Source: Desulfovibrio sp. (lineage in GTDB: Bacteria > Desulfobacterota > Desulfovibrionia > Desulfovibrionales > Desulfovibrionaceae). Taken from it: 64,000 nt of DNA. Positions 40,062 to 49,389 of the stretch are shown here, piece by piece (the stretch's first letter is position 1; every line of letters begins with the position of its first letter). Below the pieces are notes generated by a model. That model saw only the letters and a list, made by a program, of their open reading frames with translations. It made no database searches and was not told the origin of the DNA. A program made the translations under genes and the position numbers. Where the stretch lies: positions 1 to 64,000 of the forward strand of contig JACRDI010000028.1 in the NCBI GenBank assembly GCA_016218665.1, in the 5' to 3' direction.

Positions 40062-43000
40062 GTGCGGAACCTGGGCGCAAATCCCCAATTGCGTCTGAGA
40101 GGGGCCGTCTGCGGCAGGGCAGTGACGTCCGCGCCGTGGGCGGCCCTGTCGCTTTTGCTCGCGCTGATCCTGGCCGGCGCCTGCTGGCCGGGCCGGGCCG
40201 AGGCGCAGGCCGAGACCCAGGAAGCCCCCCCCATCGTGGTGGCCTGCCCGGACGACGCCCCCCCCTACAGCTATCGCGACGCCGATGGCGAGCCCGCTGG
40301 AATCCTGCCCGAATACTGGCGGCTGCTGGCCCGGAGCAGCGGACGCCAGGTGGACTTGCGCCTGGCGCCCGGGGCGGAGGCCCTGCGCATGGTGGAGCTG
40401 GGCCAGGCCGACGCCCACGCCGGCACCCAACTGCCCGACGATCCCGGAAAACCCGGCGGCGAGCGTTTCGCCTGGTCGCGTCCCCTGCTCGACATGGGGG
40501 TGGGCATCTTTGCCACCTCGGAGCAGGCGGCCCTGGTGGACCAGAACGCCGGAGGCCGGCTGGAGTCGGCGCGGCTCACCGCGGGCCTGGTGGCCGGGGA
40601 TTCCGCAGGCACTTTTCTGGCCGCGGCCTTCCCGCACCTGCGGCAGCAGGAATACCCCAGCCTGGACGCCCTGGCGGCGGCCCTGGCCCTGGGGCAGGTG
40701 CGCGTGGCGGCCGGGCCGCTTCTGGCCCTGCGGCACAGGCTGCGGCAGCTGGGCCAGCCGGAGCGCTTCGTGCTGTTGCGGCGCTTTCCGGGCGCGGCGC
40801 TGCGCGCGGCCGTGCGCAAGGACGACCAGGCCCTGCTGGCTTTCCTGAACGTGGGCATAGAGGGACTGGACCAGACCCAGGTGCGCACCCTGGAACAGCG
40901 GCATTCCCTGGGCAGCTTCCTGATGCAGCCGTGGACCTGGGGCGCTGCCGCGGGGCTCGTCTTCCTCGCGGCAAGCGTGCTGGTGCTGCTGCGCGCGCGC
41001 CGGCTGCGCCGCGACGCGGAGGCCCGCGGCCGCGAGGCCGACCTGCTGCGCGAAAGCCTGCTGGCAGAGATGTCGCGCCATCGCCAGACACAGGACCTGC
41101 TGGCCCTGGCCATCGAGCAGTCGCCCGTGGGCATCATCATCGCCAACGAGGACCGCAGCAAGCCCCTGGTGTTCAACTCCGAGGCCCTGCGCATCCTGGG
41201 CCTGGAGAGCGTGCCCGCGGTGAAGGATTTTCTCAGGGGCATGCCCTGGCGCATGTATTCGGCCACCGGCCGCTACGTGCCCTTTGAGGAGCAGCCCCTG
41301 GTGGCGGCCGTGCGCCGGGGCGAGGTGACCTCCGGCGCGGAGTTCCGGCTGGTCTTTTCCGATGGGACCGAGCGCTGGGCCGTGGCCAACGCCGCCCCCG
41401 TGCGCGACGCCCAGGGCCGCGTGTGCGCGGGCATCGTCGTGTTCCAGGACACCACCCAGGTGCGCCAGGCCGAACGCGAGCTGGCCCGGTTCAAGTTCTT
41501 CATCGACGCCGGCGTGGAGGAAGTCTACCTGGTCCGGCCCGGCGGCACCGTGGCCTACGTCAACGAGGCCGTGGCGCGCAGCCTGGGCCACCCCCGGCAG
41601 GAGCTGCTGGAGACCCCCCTGAGCACCATCGACCCGGCCTTCACCCCGGAGGAGGTGTTCCGCCTGCACCAGAGGGTGCGCCAGAGCCCCCAGACCTTCG
41701 AGACCATGCAGTACTCCCGCGACGGCAAGCCCCTGCTCAAGGAGATCAACGCCTTCTACATGCGCTTCGGCGACGAGGAGTTCATCTGCGCCTTCGGCCG
41801 CGACATAACCGAGCGGCGCAGGCTGGAGCGCGAGCTGGAGCGCACCCGAGTGCTGTTCCGGGCCGCGCTGGAGCAGGCCCCCTGGGGCATCATCATCGGC
41901 GACGCCGCCACCGGGCGGGTGAGCATAGCCAACCCGGCGGCCGCCCAGATGCTCGGCGTGGAGCCCGGCGCGCTCATCGGCATGGAGGTCAACGGCCACC
42001 TGCCCATCTGGCGCTTCGAGGACGAGGCCGGGCAGATCGTGACCCCGGGCGAGACGCCCCTCTCCCGGGCGCTGACCACGGGCGAGGCCACCCGCGACCA
42101 GGAGGTGCGCTTCTTCATCTCCGACGGGCCGGAGCGCTGGATTCTGGCCAACGCCAGCCCCATCCGCGCGGCCGATGGCGGCAGCATGGCCGGCATCATG
42201 GTCATGGCCGACATCACCGCCAGGAAGCGCATGGAAAACCAGCTGGTCTTCAAGGCCCTGCACGACTCCCTCACCGGGCTGCCCAACCGCGCCCTCTGCC
42301 TGGAGCGCATCCAGCAGGCCCTGGAGCGCTCCCGCCGGGAGGGCCTGCCCTTTGCCGTGGCCTTCGCCGACCTGGACCGCTTCAAGATGCTGAACGACAG
42401 CCTGGGGCATTCCTTCGGCGACCAGGTGCTGGTGGAGGCCTCGCGCCGGCTGGCCCAGGCCCTGGAGGACAAGGGCAGCGTGTGCCGCTTCGGCGGCGAC
42501 GAGTTCGTGCTGCTGGTAGACCGCGCCCAGGACGAAAGCGAGGCCCAGGACCTGCTGCACGACGCCCTGGAGGCCCTGTGCCAGCCCATGAGCGTGGAAG
42601 GGCAGGAGGTGCGCCTGACCGCCAGCGTGGGCGTGGTGCTGGGCCCGCCCGACGACGACACGAACGCCGAGAACGTGCTGCAGAACGCGGACCTGGCCAT
42701 GCACCGCGCCAAGGACACCGGCCGCGACCGCATCCGCCTGTTCCACCCCGGCATGCTGCGCCGCGCCCAGGAGCTCATGTCGCTGGATGCGGACCTGCGC
42801 CGGGGGCTGGAGCGGGGCGAGTTCATCGTCTACTACCAGCCCATAATGAGCGCCGACGGCGGGCGCATGCTGGGCGTGGAGGCCCTGGCCCGCTGGCAGA
42901 GCCCCACCCGCGGCCTGGTGACGCCCCACGCCTTCATCGCCCACGCAGAGGACTCCGGGCTCATCGTGCCCCTGGGCGAGCAGGTGCTGCGCCTGGCCTG

Positions 43001-43562
43001 CCGGGAGATGACCGCCCTGCGCAAGCGCTACGCCGCGGCCCGGCGCCTGACGCTGGCGGTGAACCTCTCGGCCCGGCAGTTTGCCCAGCCGGACATAGTG
43101 AACACCGTGCGCCAGGTGCTGCGCGAAACCGGCCTGCCCCCCGCGCTTTTGAAGCTCGAACTCACGGAGTCCACCCTCATGGGCGACCCGGAGGGCGCGC
43201 TTTCGGCCATGCGCCGCCTGAAGGCCCTGGGCGTGTCCCTGGCCATCGACGATTTCGGCACGGGCTACTCCTCCCTGGCGTATCTGCAGCGCTTCCCCGT
43301 GGATCTGCTCAAGATCGACCGCTCCTTCGTGCGCGACCTGCCCCGCGAGGACGCGGACAGCCGGGCCCTGGTGGGGGCCATCGCCGCCCTGGCGGGCAGC
43401 CTGCGTCTGAGCATCGTGGCCGAGGGCGTGGAGACGCGCGAGCAGCTGGATCTGCTGGTGGGGCTGGGCTGCGAGGCCGTGCAGGGCTACTTCTTCCACC
43501 CCCCCCTGCCCGAGGCCGAGCTGGCCCGCCTGCTGGAAGCGGCGGAGGAGCGGGAGGACTAG
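40062..43562 (+). CDS. periplasmic-binding-domain PAS-GGDEF-EAL signalling protein
   Basis: The 1166-residue protein has a signal/anchor segment, a periplasmic amino-acid-binding-like domain at about 50-285 (IVVACPDDAPPYSYRDADGE, ILPEYWRLLARSSG), a membrane segment near 290-315 and three PAS domains. A GGDEF domain follows with FGGDEFVLL, then an EAL domain with GVEALARW, KLELTES, DDFGTGYSS and AEGVETREQL. Both catalytic motifs look intact, so it may make and break cyclic di-GMP. The ligand is unknown. The start is GTG 40062 or GTG 40122; it follows the lipoprotein gene by seven bases. Confidence 0.88.
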   Translation: MRNLGANPQLRLRGAVCGRAVTSAPWAALSLLLALILAGACWPGRAEAQAETQEAPPIVVACPDDAPPYSYRDADGEPAGILPEYWRLLARSSGRQVDLRLAPGAEALRMVELGQADAHAGTQLPDDPGKPGGERFAWSRPLLDMGVGIFATSEQAALVDQNAGGRLESARLTAGLVAGDSAGTFLAAAFPHLRQQEYPSLDALAAALALGQVRVAAGPLLALRHRLRQLGQPERFVLLRRFPGAALRAAVRKDDQALLAFLNVGIEGLDQTQVRTLEQRHSLGSFLMQPWTWGAAAGLVFLAASVLVLLRARRLRRDAEARGREADLLRESLLAEMSRHRQTQDLLALAIEQSPVGIIIANEDRSKPLVFNSEALRILGLESVPAVKDFLRGMPWRMYSATGRYVPFEEQPLVAAVRRGEVTSGAEFRLVFSDGTERWAVANAAPVRDAQGRVCAGIVVFQDTTQVRQAERELARFKFFIDAGVEEVYLVRPGGTVAYVNEAVARSLGHPRQELLETPLSTIDPAFTPEEVFRLHQRVRQSPQTFETMQYSRDGKPLLKEINAFYMRFGDEEFICAFGRDITERRRLERELERTRVLFRAALEQAPWGIIIGDAATGRVSIANPAAAQMLGVEPGALIGMEVNGHLPIWRFEDEAGQIVTPGETPLSRALTTGEATRDQEVRFFISDGPERWILANASPIRAADGGSMAGIMVMADITARKRMENQLVFKALHDSLTGLPNRALCLERIQQALERSRREGLPFAVAFADLDRFKMLNDSLGHSFGDQVLVEASRRLAQALEDKGSVCRFGGDEFVLLVDRAQDESEAQDLLHDALEALCQPMSVEGQEVRLTASVGVVLGPPDDDTNAENVLQNADLAMHRAKDTGRDRIRLFHPGMLRRAQELMSLDADLRRGLERGEFIVYYQPIMSADGGRMLGVEALARWQSPTRGLVTPHAFIAHAEDSGLIVPLGEQVLRLACREMTALRKRYAAARRLTLAVNLSARQFAQPDIVNTVRQVLRETGLPPALLKLELTESTLMGDPEGALSAMRRLKALGVSLAIDDFGTGYSSLAYLQRFPVDLLKIDRSFVRDLPREDADSRALVGAIAALAGSLRLSIVAEGVETREQLDLLVGLGCEAVQGYFFHPPLPEAELARLLEAAEERED

Positions 43563-43620
43563 CCCCGGCGGCCGGCCGCCGCCGGGCGGCCTCCACGCGC
43601 CTGCAGCAACGCTTGCAGCG

Positions 43621-43648
43621 GCGCATCGGCATCAGCGCATCGGCATCA
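43621..43648. repeat. 14-bp tandem repeat
   Basis: GCGCATCGGCATCA occurs twice in tandem (43621-43634 and 43635-43648). The stretch after it (43670-43735) has degenerate GAGTCAGTCCCGCC-like units. It lies between the cyclic di-GMP gene and the rsgA remnant. Confidence 0.8.
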
Positions 43649-43752
43649 GCGAGGCGGTCCCGCCGTGCCAGTCCCAACGAGTCAGTCCCGCCGAGTCAGC
43701 CCCGCCGAACCAGCCCTGATGAGCCAGCCCTGATGCATCGGCATGGAGGCCC

Positions 43753-43944
43753 GGCGCCCTGGAGCGCGGGGAACTCGCCGCTGCCCGCCACGCAAACTAC
43801 CTCAAGCTGCGCAGGGAGTCGGAGCACCACGGCCTTAGGCGCCTGGAGAAGCGGCGCAAGGACAAGGCCTTCGGCCGCATGGTGAGGGAGATCAAGAAGC
43901 ACCGGCGGGACGGGCTCCCCGGAGCCGCCCTCCGCGAGGAATGA
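43753..43944 (+). pseudogene. rsgA: 3' remnant of rsgA (ribosome GTPase)
   Basis: In one frame this reads ALERGELAAARHANYLKLRR, then ESEHHGLRRLEKRRKDKAF and GRMVREIKKHRR, ending at a TGA. That is the C-terminal tail typical of RsgA/YjeQ, where a helix with ARxxNYxKLxxE is followed by basic residues. The GTPase and zinc parts are absent upstream, where only repeats are found. So a deletion seems to have removed the front of the gene. The call is by remembered family pattern. Confidence 0.5.
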
Positions 43945-43978
43945 AAAAAGGCCCCCGGACCGTGGTCCGGGGGCCTCT
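43945..43978 (-). terminator. terminator after the lytic transglycosylase gene
   Basis: A perfect 13-bp stem AGGCCCCCGGACC/GGTCCGGGGGCCT with a two-base centre is bounded on the plus-strand left by a run of six A. On the minus strand it is therefore followed by T6, which terminates the gene at 43998. Confidence 0.9.
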
Positions 43979-43997
43979 GTCGTCGCTTGGCGCGCGC

Positions 43998-45746
43998 CTA
44001 CTGGGCGTAAACCTTCAGGCTCTCGCCCGCGCGCAGTTCCGTGCCCTTGATCTTGTTCCAGCCCTTGAGGGCCTCGGCGGTGACGCCGAACTTCTTGGAC
44101 AGGGAGTACACGGTGTCGCCCTGGCGCACGGTGTAGCGGGTCACCTGCTCGCGGGCCTTGGCGGCCTGCACGCGGGTCTTCTTGGTCGCCTGGTCAGAGG
44201 CGTCGGGGATGCTCAGCTTCATGCCGGGCCGGATGGCCTTGCTGTTGGGCAGGCCGTTGGCCTCCACCAGGGTCTTCACGCTCACCTTGTACTTCTTGCT
44301 GATGGACCAGGCCGTGTCGTTCTTGCCCACGGTGTAGTTGGAGCGGGAGTCGGCGATCTTGCGGGTCTTCTTCAGGCCTTCGGGCATGGCCTCGCCCACG
44401 CTGCTCTGGGGCACCATGATGCTGGTGCCGGGTTTCATGGCCTGGGCGGCCGGGCCGTTGACCTGGCTGATGACCTCCTGCGGCACGCGGTAGCGCTTGG
44501 CCAGGCTGCGCAGGGATTCGCCCTTCTGCATGTTGTGGGCGATGAAGCCCGCGTGGGGCAGGATGCTGGGATTCTGCAGATAGGCCAGCATGGGCTGGAT
44601 CTTGTCCTTGGGGATGCTGACGGCCACGTTGCGGTCCGGCGGGCTCACCTGGCGGCGGAACGCCGGGTTCAGGGCGTGGAACTCTTCCCAGTTCATGCCG
44701 CCGGCCTTGGCCAGGGCCAGCAGGTCGGTGCCGCCGGGAACCTGCACGGTCTCAAGCTTCGGCGCGGCGTCCCAGTTCACGGGCTCGAAGCCCAGCGCTT
44801 CCAGGTTCTGGAAGATCTTGGTGATGGCGATGAACTTGGGCACGTAGTGCTGGGTTTCGGTCTTGAGCCGCATGGTGCGGTTCAGGCGGTCGTTCTGGCT
44901 CACCAGATCCAGGAAGTCCTCGGCGTTGGTCATCTCCAGCGCGCGCGAGATCTTGCCCTCGCCCGCGTTGTAGGCGGCCAGGGCCAGGTACCAGTCGCCG
45001 AACATGTCGTTCAGGAAGGACAGGTACTTGGCCGCCGCCTCGGTGGAGAGCCGGGGGTCGCGGCGCTCGTCGATCCACCAGTCCACCGTGAGGCCGTACT
45101 TGCGGCCGGTGTAGGGCATGAACTGCCACATGCCGCCCGCGCCCGCCCAGGAATAGGCGTTGCAGTTGTAGCCGGACTCGGCGAAGGGCAGCATGGCCAG
45201 GTCCTGCGGCAGGCCGTTGCGCAGGAGACTCTCGCGCACGGCGGGCAGGTACGCCTCGGAACGCTTGAGCCAGCGGGCGAAGGTGTCGCGCGCGGGGCCG
45301 GTGTAGTAGGCGAAGTAGCGCTCAACCTCCTGGGAGTCGAAGAGGTCGAGGTCGAAGTCCAGGCCGGACTTCTGGCTCAGGATGCGGCGCTGGTCGTCGG
45401 TGAGCTGCGGAGTCTTCTGCGGCAGCGGGCCGGTGACTTCGGGCTCAAGCAGGGTGCCGGTCTGGCCGGGGGTCAGCGGCACGGCGGAAAGCTCGGGCTC
45501 CAGGTCCATGTCGTTGTCCAGCACCGGGGTGCGCGCGGGCGTGCCCGCCGGGCGGCTTTGGGCGGCCAGAAGGCCGGGCTGTGCGGGCTGGTACGAGCGG
45601 GAGGAGGAAGCCTGGCGCTGGGTTTCGGGGTTCTGGGCCTTGACAGGGCCTGCAGTGTCGATATTCATGGCCGAGCACGACCAGAGCGACGCGAGCAGGC
45701 AGAGGCCGCCCACTGTGGTCAGGGATAATCGTTTCAGATTGCTCAT
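43998..45746 (-). CDS. LysM lytic transglycosylase lipoprotein (MltD-like)
   Basis: The 582-residue protein has a lipoprotein signal ending LLASLWSCS, a family 1 SLT domain with the catalytic Glu in LPFAESGYNCNAYSWAGAGG and AYNAGEGKISRAL, and three C-terminal LysM repeats (HNMQKGESLRSLAKRYRV, YTVGKNDTAWSISKKYKV, YTVRQGDTVYSLSKKFGV). This is the layout of membrane-bound lytic transglycosylase D, which cuts peptidoglycan glycan strands to 1,6-anhydro ends. The start is ATG 45746 or a TTG just before it; GGAGG lies upstream. Confidence 0.92.
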   Translation of the reverse strand: MSNLKRLSLTTVGGLCLLASLWSCSAMNIDTAGPVKAQNPETQRQASSSRSYQPAQPGLLAAQSRPAGTPARTPVLDNDMDLEPELSAVPLTPGQTGTLLEPEVTGPLPQKTPQLTDDQRRILSQKSGLDFDLDLFDSQEVERYFAYYTGPARDTFARWLKRSEAYLPAVRESLLRNGLPQDLAMLPFAESGYNCNAYSWAGAGGMWQFMPYTGRKYGLTVDWWIDERRDPRLSTEAAAKYLSFLNDMFGDWYLALAAYNAGEGKISRALEMTNAEDFLDLVSQNDRLNRTMRLKTETQHYVPKFIAITKIFQNLEALGFEPVNWDAAPKLETVQVPGGTDLLALAKAGGMNWEEFHALNPAFRRQVSPPDRNVAVSIPKDKIQPMLAYLQNPSILPHAGFIAHNMQKGESLRSLAKRYRVPQEVISQVNGPAAQAMKPGTSIMVPQSSVGEAMPEGLKKTRKIADSRSNYTVGKNDTAWSISKKYKVSVKTLVEANGLPNSKAIRPGMKLSIPDASDQATKKTRVQAAKAREQVTRYTVRQGDTVYSLSKKFGVTAEALKGWNKIKGTELRAGESLKVYAQ

Positions 45747-45930
45747 CAATATTCGTTCCTCCGGTCGGCGGCGCGGGTGGAGAAATGCTCCTGGGACTTC
45801 AAGGGGCGCTTACAAAGCGCCAAGCCCCGTGCGCCGATAGTTGGATACGCAAAAAGACACCACACCCTACACCCGAACTTTTCGTCTGGCAAGTTTGTGT
45901 ACGTTGCCGGCTGAATCCTGGAGGAACACC

Positions 45931-47139
45931 ATGGCCGATTCCAAGAAACCCGCGCGCCCCAAGGGCCCCCGCTCCGGCGGCAAGGCCGGCTCCGGCTGGT
46001 CCACAAGCAAGCCCGGCGGCAAGTCAGCCGGCAAATCCGAGGGCAGATCCTCCGGCAAAACAGGCGCTAAGGGCGGCGGCAGCGGCGGCGGCGAAAAAAA
46101 AAGCGGCGGTTTCACCAAGTCCCCCCGCCGCGAGGGCGACCCCCGCGTGACCGGCGGCTACGGCAAGCCGCCCCGCAAGAAGCCCGCGCCTGAGAAAAAG
46201 GCCCCCCGCGAAACCTCCCGCGTGGATGATTTCGACTTCGACATGGACATGGACCTGGGCGACATGCCGCCCGCGGCCTTCCCCAAGCCCGCCCGGCCCG
46301 CCAAGAACATCGCCGCGCTGAACGAGCGCCCGGCCCGGCCCCAGCGCCCCCAGCGAGACGACCGCCCCGACCGCGCCCCGCGCGCCGAAGCCGCAGAACC
46401 CTCCGCCGAATCGGGGGACGGCAAGTCCGTCACCGCCGGGCGCAACCCCGTGCGCGAGCTGCTCGAATCCGCGCCCAAACGCATCGACGCCGTGTACGTG
46501 CGCAAGGGCCAGCGCGACGCCAAGGTGCAGGAGATCGTGGCCCTGGCCGACGAGAACCGCATCAAGGTGCAGTTCGTGGACGACATGTTCCTGCGCCGCC
46601 TGCACGCCGGCACCCACCAGGGCGTGGTGGCCGTCACCGCGGCCGTGGAATACGCCGACCTCGACACCCTCATCGCCTCCGTGGCCGGCGCGCCCCTGCC
46701 CGTCATCGTGGCGCTCGACCAGGTGCAGGATCCCGGCAACATGGGCGCCATCGCCCGCACCGCCTGGGCCCTCGGCGCCGCAGGGCTCATCGTGCCGCGC
46801 CACGGCGGAGCCTACATCGGCTCCGGGGCCATGCGCGCCAGCGCCGGCGCCCTGCACCACCTGCCCGTGGCCCGCGTGACCAACATGAGCCAGGCCCTGG
46901 ACGCCTGCGCCGAGGCCGGCCTGTCCATCCTCTGCGCCGACGCCGAAGGCGACAACCTCTACACCGCCAGCGTCCGCCTGCCCGCAGTCCTTGTGCTGGG
47001 CGGAGAGGAAAAGGGCGTGCGCCACGGCGTGGGCAAGCACTGCCAGCAGCGCCTCGCCATACCGTTGAAGCGCGGCTTCGACTCCCTGAACGTCGGCCAG
47101 GCCGCCGCCATCTGCCTGGCCCGGCTGGGACAGCTGTAG
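45931..47139 (+). CDS. SpoU/TrmH family RNA 2'-O-methyltransferase (RlmB-like)
   Basis: The 402-residue protein has about 170 residues of basic, Gly/Pro/Lys-rich disordered sequence and then a SpoU methyltransferase. The substrate-binding domain starts VTAGRNPVRELLESAPKRID; the SPOUT motifs are QVQDPGNMGAIARTAWALGA, VLGGEEKGV and IPLKRGFDSLNVGQAAAI. It resembles RlmB, which methylates G2251 of 23S rRNA, but the rRNA or tRNA target is not certain. GGAGGAACACC precedes the ATG. Motif 3 has Gly where Ser is common. Confidence 0.88.
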   Translation: MADSKKPARPKGPRSGGKAGSGWSTSKPGGKSAGKSEGRSSGKTGAKGGGSGGGEKKSGGFTKSPRREGDPRVTGGYGKPPRKKPAPEKKAPRETSRVDDFDFDMDMDLGDMPPAAFPKPARPAKNIAALNERPARPQRPQRDDRPDRAPRAEAAEPSAESGDGKSVTAGRNPVRELLESAPKRIDAVYVRKGQRDAKVQEIVALADENRIKVQFVDDMFLRRLHAGTHQGVVAVTAAVEYADLDTLIASVAGAPLPVIVALDQVQDPGNMGAIARTAWALGAAGLIVPRHGGAYIGSGAMRASAGALHHLPVARVTNMSQALDACAEAGLSILCADAEGDNLYTASVRLPAVLVLGGEEKGVRHGVGKHCQQRLAIPLKRGFDSLNVGQAAAICLARLGQL

Positions 47140-47149
47140 GAGAATGAAT

Positions 47150-47351
47150 CAAGGGGCTCCGCCCCTTGACCCCGCCAGGGGGTATGCACCCCCTGGACCC
47201 GCATGCCAAACGAAACGTCCCGGACGCGCAACGCGCGTCCGGGATGTTTCGTTTGGTGACGGGGCATAGGGGAGTGCCGCGACACCCCATGAAAAGTCTT
47301 TGGAAAGGGGGTCCGGGGGGAGAACCTTTCTTCAGAAAGGTTTCCCCCCGG
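47150..47351. repeat. composite dispersed repeat with three palindromes
   Basis: Three parts are seen. Positions 47150-47204 hold a 55-base block (CAAGGGGCTCCGCCCCTTG, then a GGGGG-TATGCA-CCCCC palindrome) that recurs at 54148-54203. Positions 47206-47256 are a near-perfect 24-bp inverted repeat around AAC. Positions 47313-47351 are an 18-bp inverted repeat around TC. It lies between two convergent genes and could end transcription both ways. Confidence 0.85.
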
Positions 47352-47384
47352 TTGTCTCTTCTCTTTGCCTTTTCCTTGTTGAAG

Positions 47385-48512
47385 CTACAGCGCGACGAGC
47401 TCGTACTTGCGGGTGCCCAGGCCCAGGGCTTCGGCGTAGTCCAGGCCGAAGGCGGGCGGCAGGTGCGGGCGCAGGGCGTGCAGCTTGTCGTCGCCGGCTT
47501 TCAGTCCCTTGGGCAGGTGGCTGGGCCACAGGGGTTCGGCCTTGTTGATGAGGTCGATGCTGGCCTGGTCGATGGCCACGGGGTCGAGCGAAGCCAGGAT
47601 GCCCACGTCCGGGCAGATGCAGGCGTCGGAGAAGCCCATGCAGTCGCAGTCCGGGGTGACGCAGGTGACGAAGTTGATGTGCAGGCAGGGCTTGGCGCGC
47701 GGCTGCAGGACGGCGGCGGCGTATTCCATCATGCGTTCGAGGAAGGCGGTCACGTCGGTCTGCCAGTTGATTTCCAGGCCGCCGTGCTTGCAGGCCAGGA
47801 AGCAGGCCCCGCAGCCGATGCAGCGGTTGTTGTCGAGCAGGATCTTCTTGCCCTTGGCCGCGGGCGATTCGGTGAGGGAGAGGGCCTTGGAGGCGCACAT
47901 GGCGATGCACGCGCCGCAGCCTGCGCACTTGTCCACGACCACAAGCGGGCCGGTGGTGACGTGCTGCTGCATTTTGCCCTGCTTGGAGGCGCTGCCCATG
48001 CCGATGTTCTTGAGCGCGCCGCCGAAACCCGCCAGTTCGTGGCCCTTGGCGTGGTTGATGGACACGAGCAGGTCGGCGCCCGCGATGTCCGCCGCAATGA
48101 AGGCCTTTTTGATGTGCTTGCCGCCCTTGACGCGCAGGGCCTCCTGGCTGGCCCCTTTGAGGCCGTCGGCGATGATGACCGGCGCGCCCAGGAGCAGGGG
48201 ATCGAAGCCGTGCTGGGCGGCCTGCATGGAGTGGGAGACGGCCTCGCCGCGCTGGCCCACGTAGAGGGTGCTGGCGTCGGTGAGGAAGGGCTTGGCCCCG
48301 GCCTTGAGCAGGAAGTCGATGATGGGCTTGATCATGAGCGGCTGCACGTGGCTGGTGACGCCGCGTTCGCCGAAGTGGAGCTTCACGGCGGTGAGCTCGC
48401 CGCCGTCCACGGCCTCGGCGAACCTGGTGCGGTCCAGCAGGCGGCGGATGCGCTCCTGGTAGGGGGCCTTGAGGCTGGCGCGCAGGTTCCAGAAGTACAC
48501 GGGACTGGTCAT
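47385..48512 (-). CDS. DUF362 family protein with two 4Fe-4S clusters
   Basis: The 375-residue protein has a DUF362 part (VKLHFGERGVTSHVQPLMIK, FLTDASTLYVGQR, LVSINHAKGHELAGFGGALK) and two ferredoxin motifs, CAGCGACIAMC and CIGCGACFLAC, each with a later Cys-Pro-like partner (the first is CASK). A further Cys-rich segment CVTPDCDCMGFSDACICPD is near the end. It is probably an iron-sulfur oxidoreductase of unknown reaction, common in anaerobes. GGAGG precedes the ATG, which overlaps the stop of the upstream secreted-protein gene. Confidence 0.88.
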   Translation of the reverse strand: MTSPVYFWNLRASLKAPYQERIRRLLDRTRFAEAVDGGELTAVKLHFGERGVTSHVQPLMIKPIIDFLLKAGAKPFLTDASTLYVGQRGEAVSHSMQAAQHGFDPLLLGAPVIIADGLKGASQEALRVKGGKHIKKAFIAADIAGADLLVSINHAKGHELAGFGGALKNIGMGSASKQGKMQQHVTTGPLVVVDKCAGCGACIAMCASKALSLTESPAAKGKKILLDNNRCIGCGACFLACKHGGLEINWQTDVTAFLERMMEYAAAVLQPRAKPCLHINFVTCVTPDCDCMGFSDACICPDVGILASLDPVAIDQASIDLINKAEPLWPSHLPKGLKAGDDKLHALRPHLPPAFGLDYAEALGLGTRKYELVAL

Positions 48513-48895
48513 GGACGGCCTCCTTGGGTCTTGGTGGCTTGGGGCTTGGTTGCGGGTTGGTCGCAGAAGGCTTCGGCTATCTCCTGGGGCGTGGCCGGGG
48601 CCTGGCCCGTGGCCGCGTCCTCGCAGCCGGTGGAGCAGACGAGTTCGGCCAGCGCGCGGGCGCTTTGGCTCATCTTGCCGCTGCGGACGGTGGCGCCCAG
48701 CACGTAGTCCCCCGCGGACTCCTCGCAGGCGGCGGCGCTGCCGGACTGCTGCCCCAGGTGGTGGCAGGCGCGGTACAGGCTCACCAGCCGCTGGCAGTCC
48801 GTCTGCTGGGACTGCGCGGGCTTGCCCGCCTGGGCGGGCGCGGCCAGCAGGGCGGCGGCAAAGGCGAAAACGGCGGTTGTCTTGGCGGTGCCCAT
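48509..48895 (-). CDS. exported Cys-rich hypothetical protein
   Basis: The 128-residue protein has a signal peptide (TTAVFAFAAALLAAPAQA) and a mature part with six cysteines (DCQRL, YRACHH, AACEES, LVCSTGCED, AFCDQ), which suggests disulfides. No known domain was recognised. It overlaps the DUF362 gene by four bases and so is cotranslated with it, though one is exported and the other is cytoplasmic. Confidence 0.7.
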   Translation of the reverse strand: MGTAKTTAVFAFAAALLAAPAQAGKPAQSQQTDCQRLVSLYRACHHLGQQSGSAAACEESAGDYVLGATVRSGKMSQSARALAELVCSTGCEDAATGQAPATPQEIAEAFCDQPATKPQATKTQGGRP

Positions 48896-49389
48896 GGGCG
48901 GCGCGTCCTCCGGGTATGGAGTTCCTGGTGCGTGATGGGGGGGACTCGCAGCAGATTGCCCAGGCTTGGGGTCTCATGCAAGGGGAATCTGATGGTTTCC
49001 GGGAAGTGCCTGGGCAGGGTCTTTACAACGGGTGGACAGTGCTTATCTTGAAAGTGAGGCCGCCCCGGAAGGCCCGACGGCGGGGCTCAGGCGAGAACGC
49101 CAACGGAGGGTCAAGTCGAATAGCTTCCGAAGAGTCTCCAACAGAATGGCGGATTGAGCCGCCCCTCGCCAAGAAAGAGCGCAGTGCGCCGCAAACGACC
49201 CCATAGGCCCGGTCACAAGGGATCCGGGGTCACCCCGAAGGAAAAGGGAACGCGGCGCACACCTTTGCGCAACGCCCGCCCCTCTCTTCCCATGCTCTCT
49301 CCACAGTCTTGCGATTCTGTCCTGAATTGTTGTTTTATTATGCTGTGCTGCGCTCAAGGCGGCCGGGATAAAATTTGTGGAAAACAGTC
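48896..49389. other. gene-free stretch before the Hsp20 genes
   Basis: About 490 bases with no convincing gene on either strand. Frames that stay open here have no ribosome site and no domain. Composition falls in GC towards 49320-49380. The promoter of the exported protein on the minus strand should be at its left edge. Confidence 0.5.

Noticed and set aside
39861-43499. A 1212-codon minus-strand frame opposite the cyclic di-GMP gene
   Set aside because: It is a shadow of the plus-strand gene with its clear PAS, GGDEF and EAL motifs; the translation is compositionally biased and has no domain.
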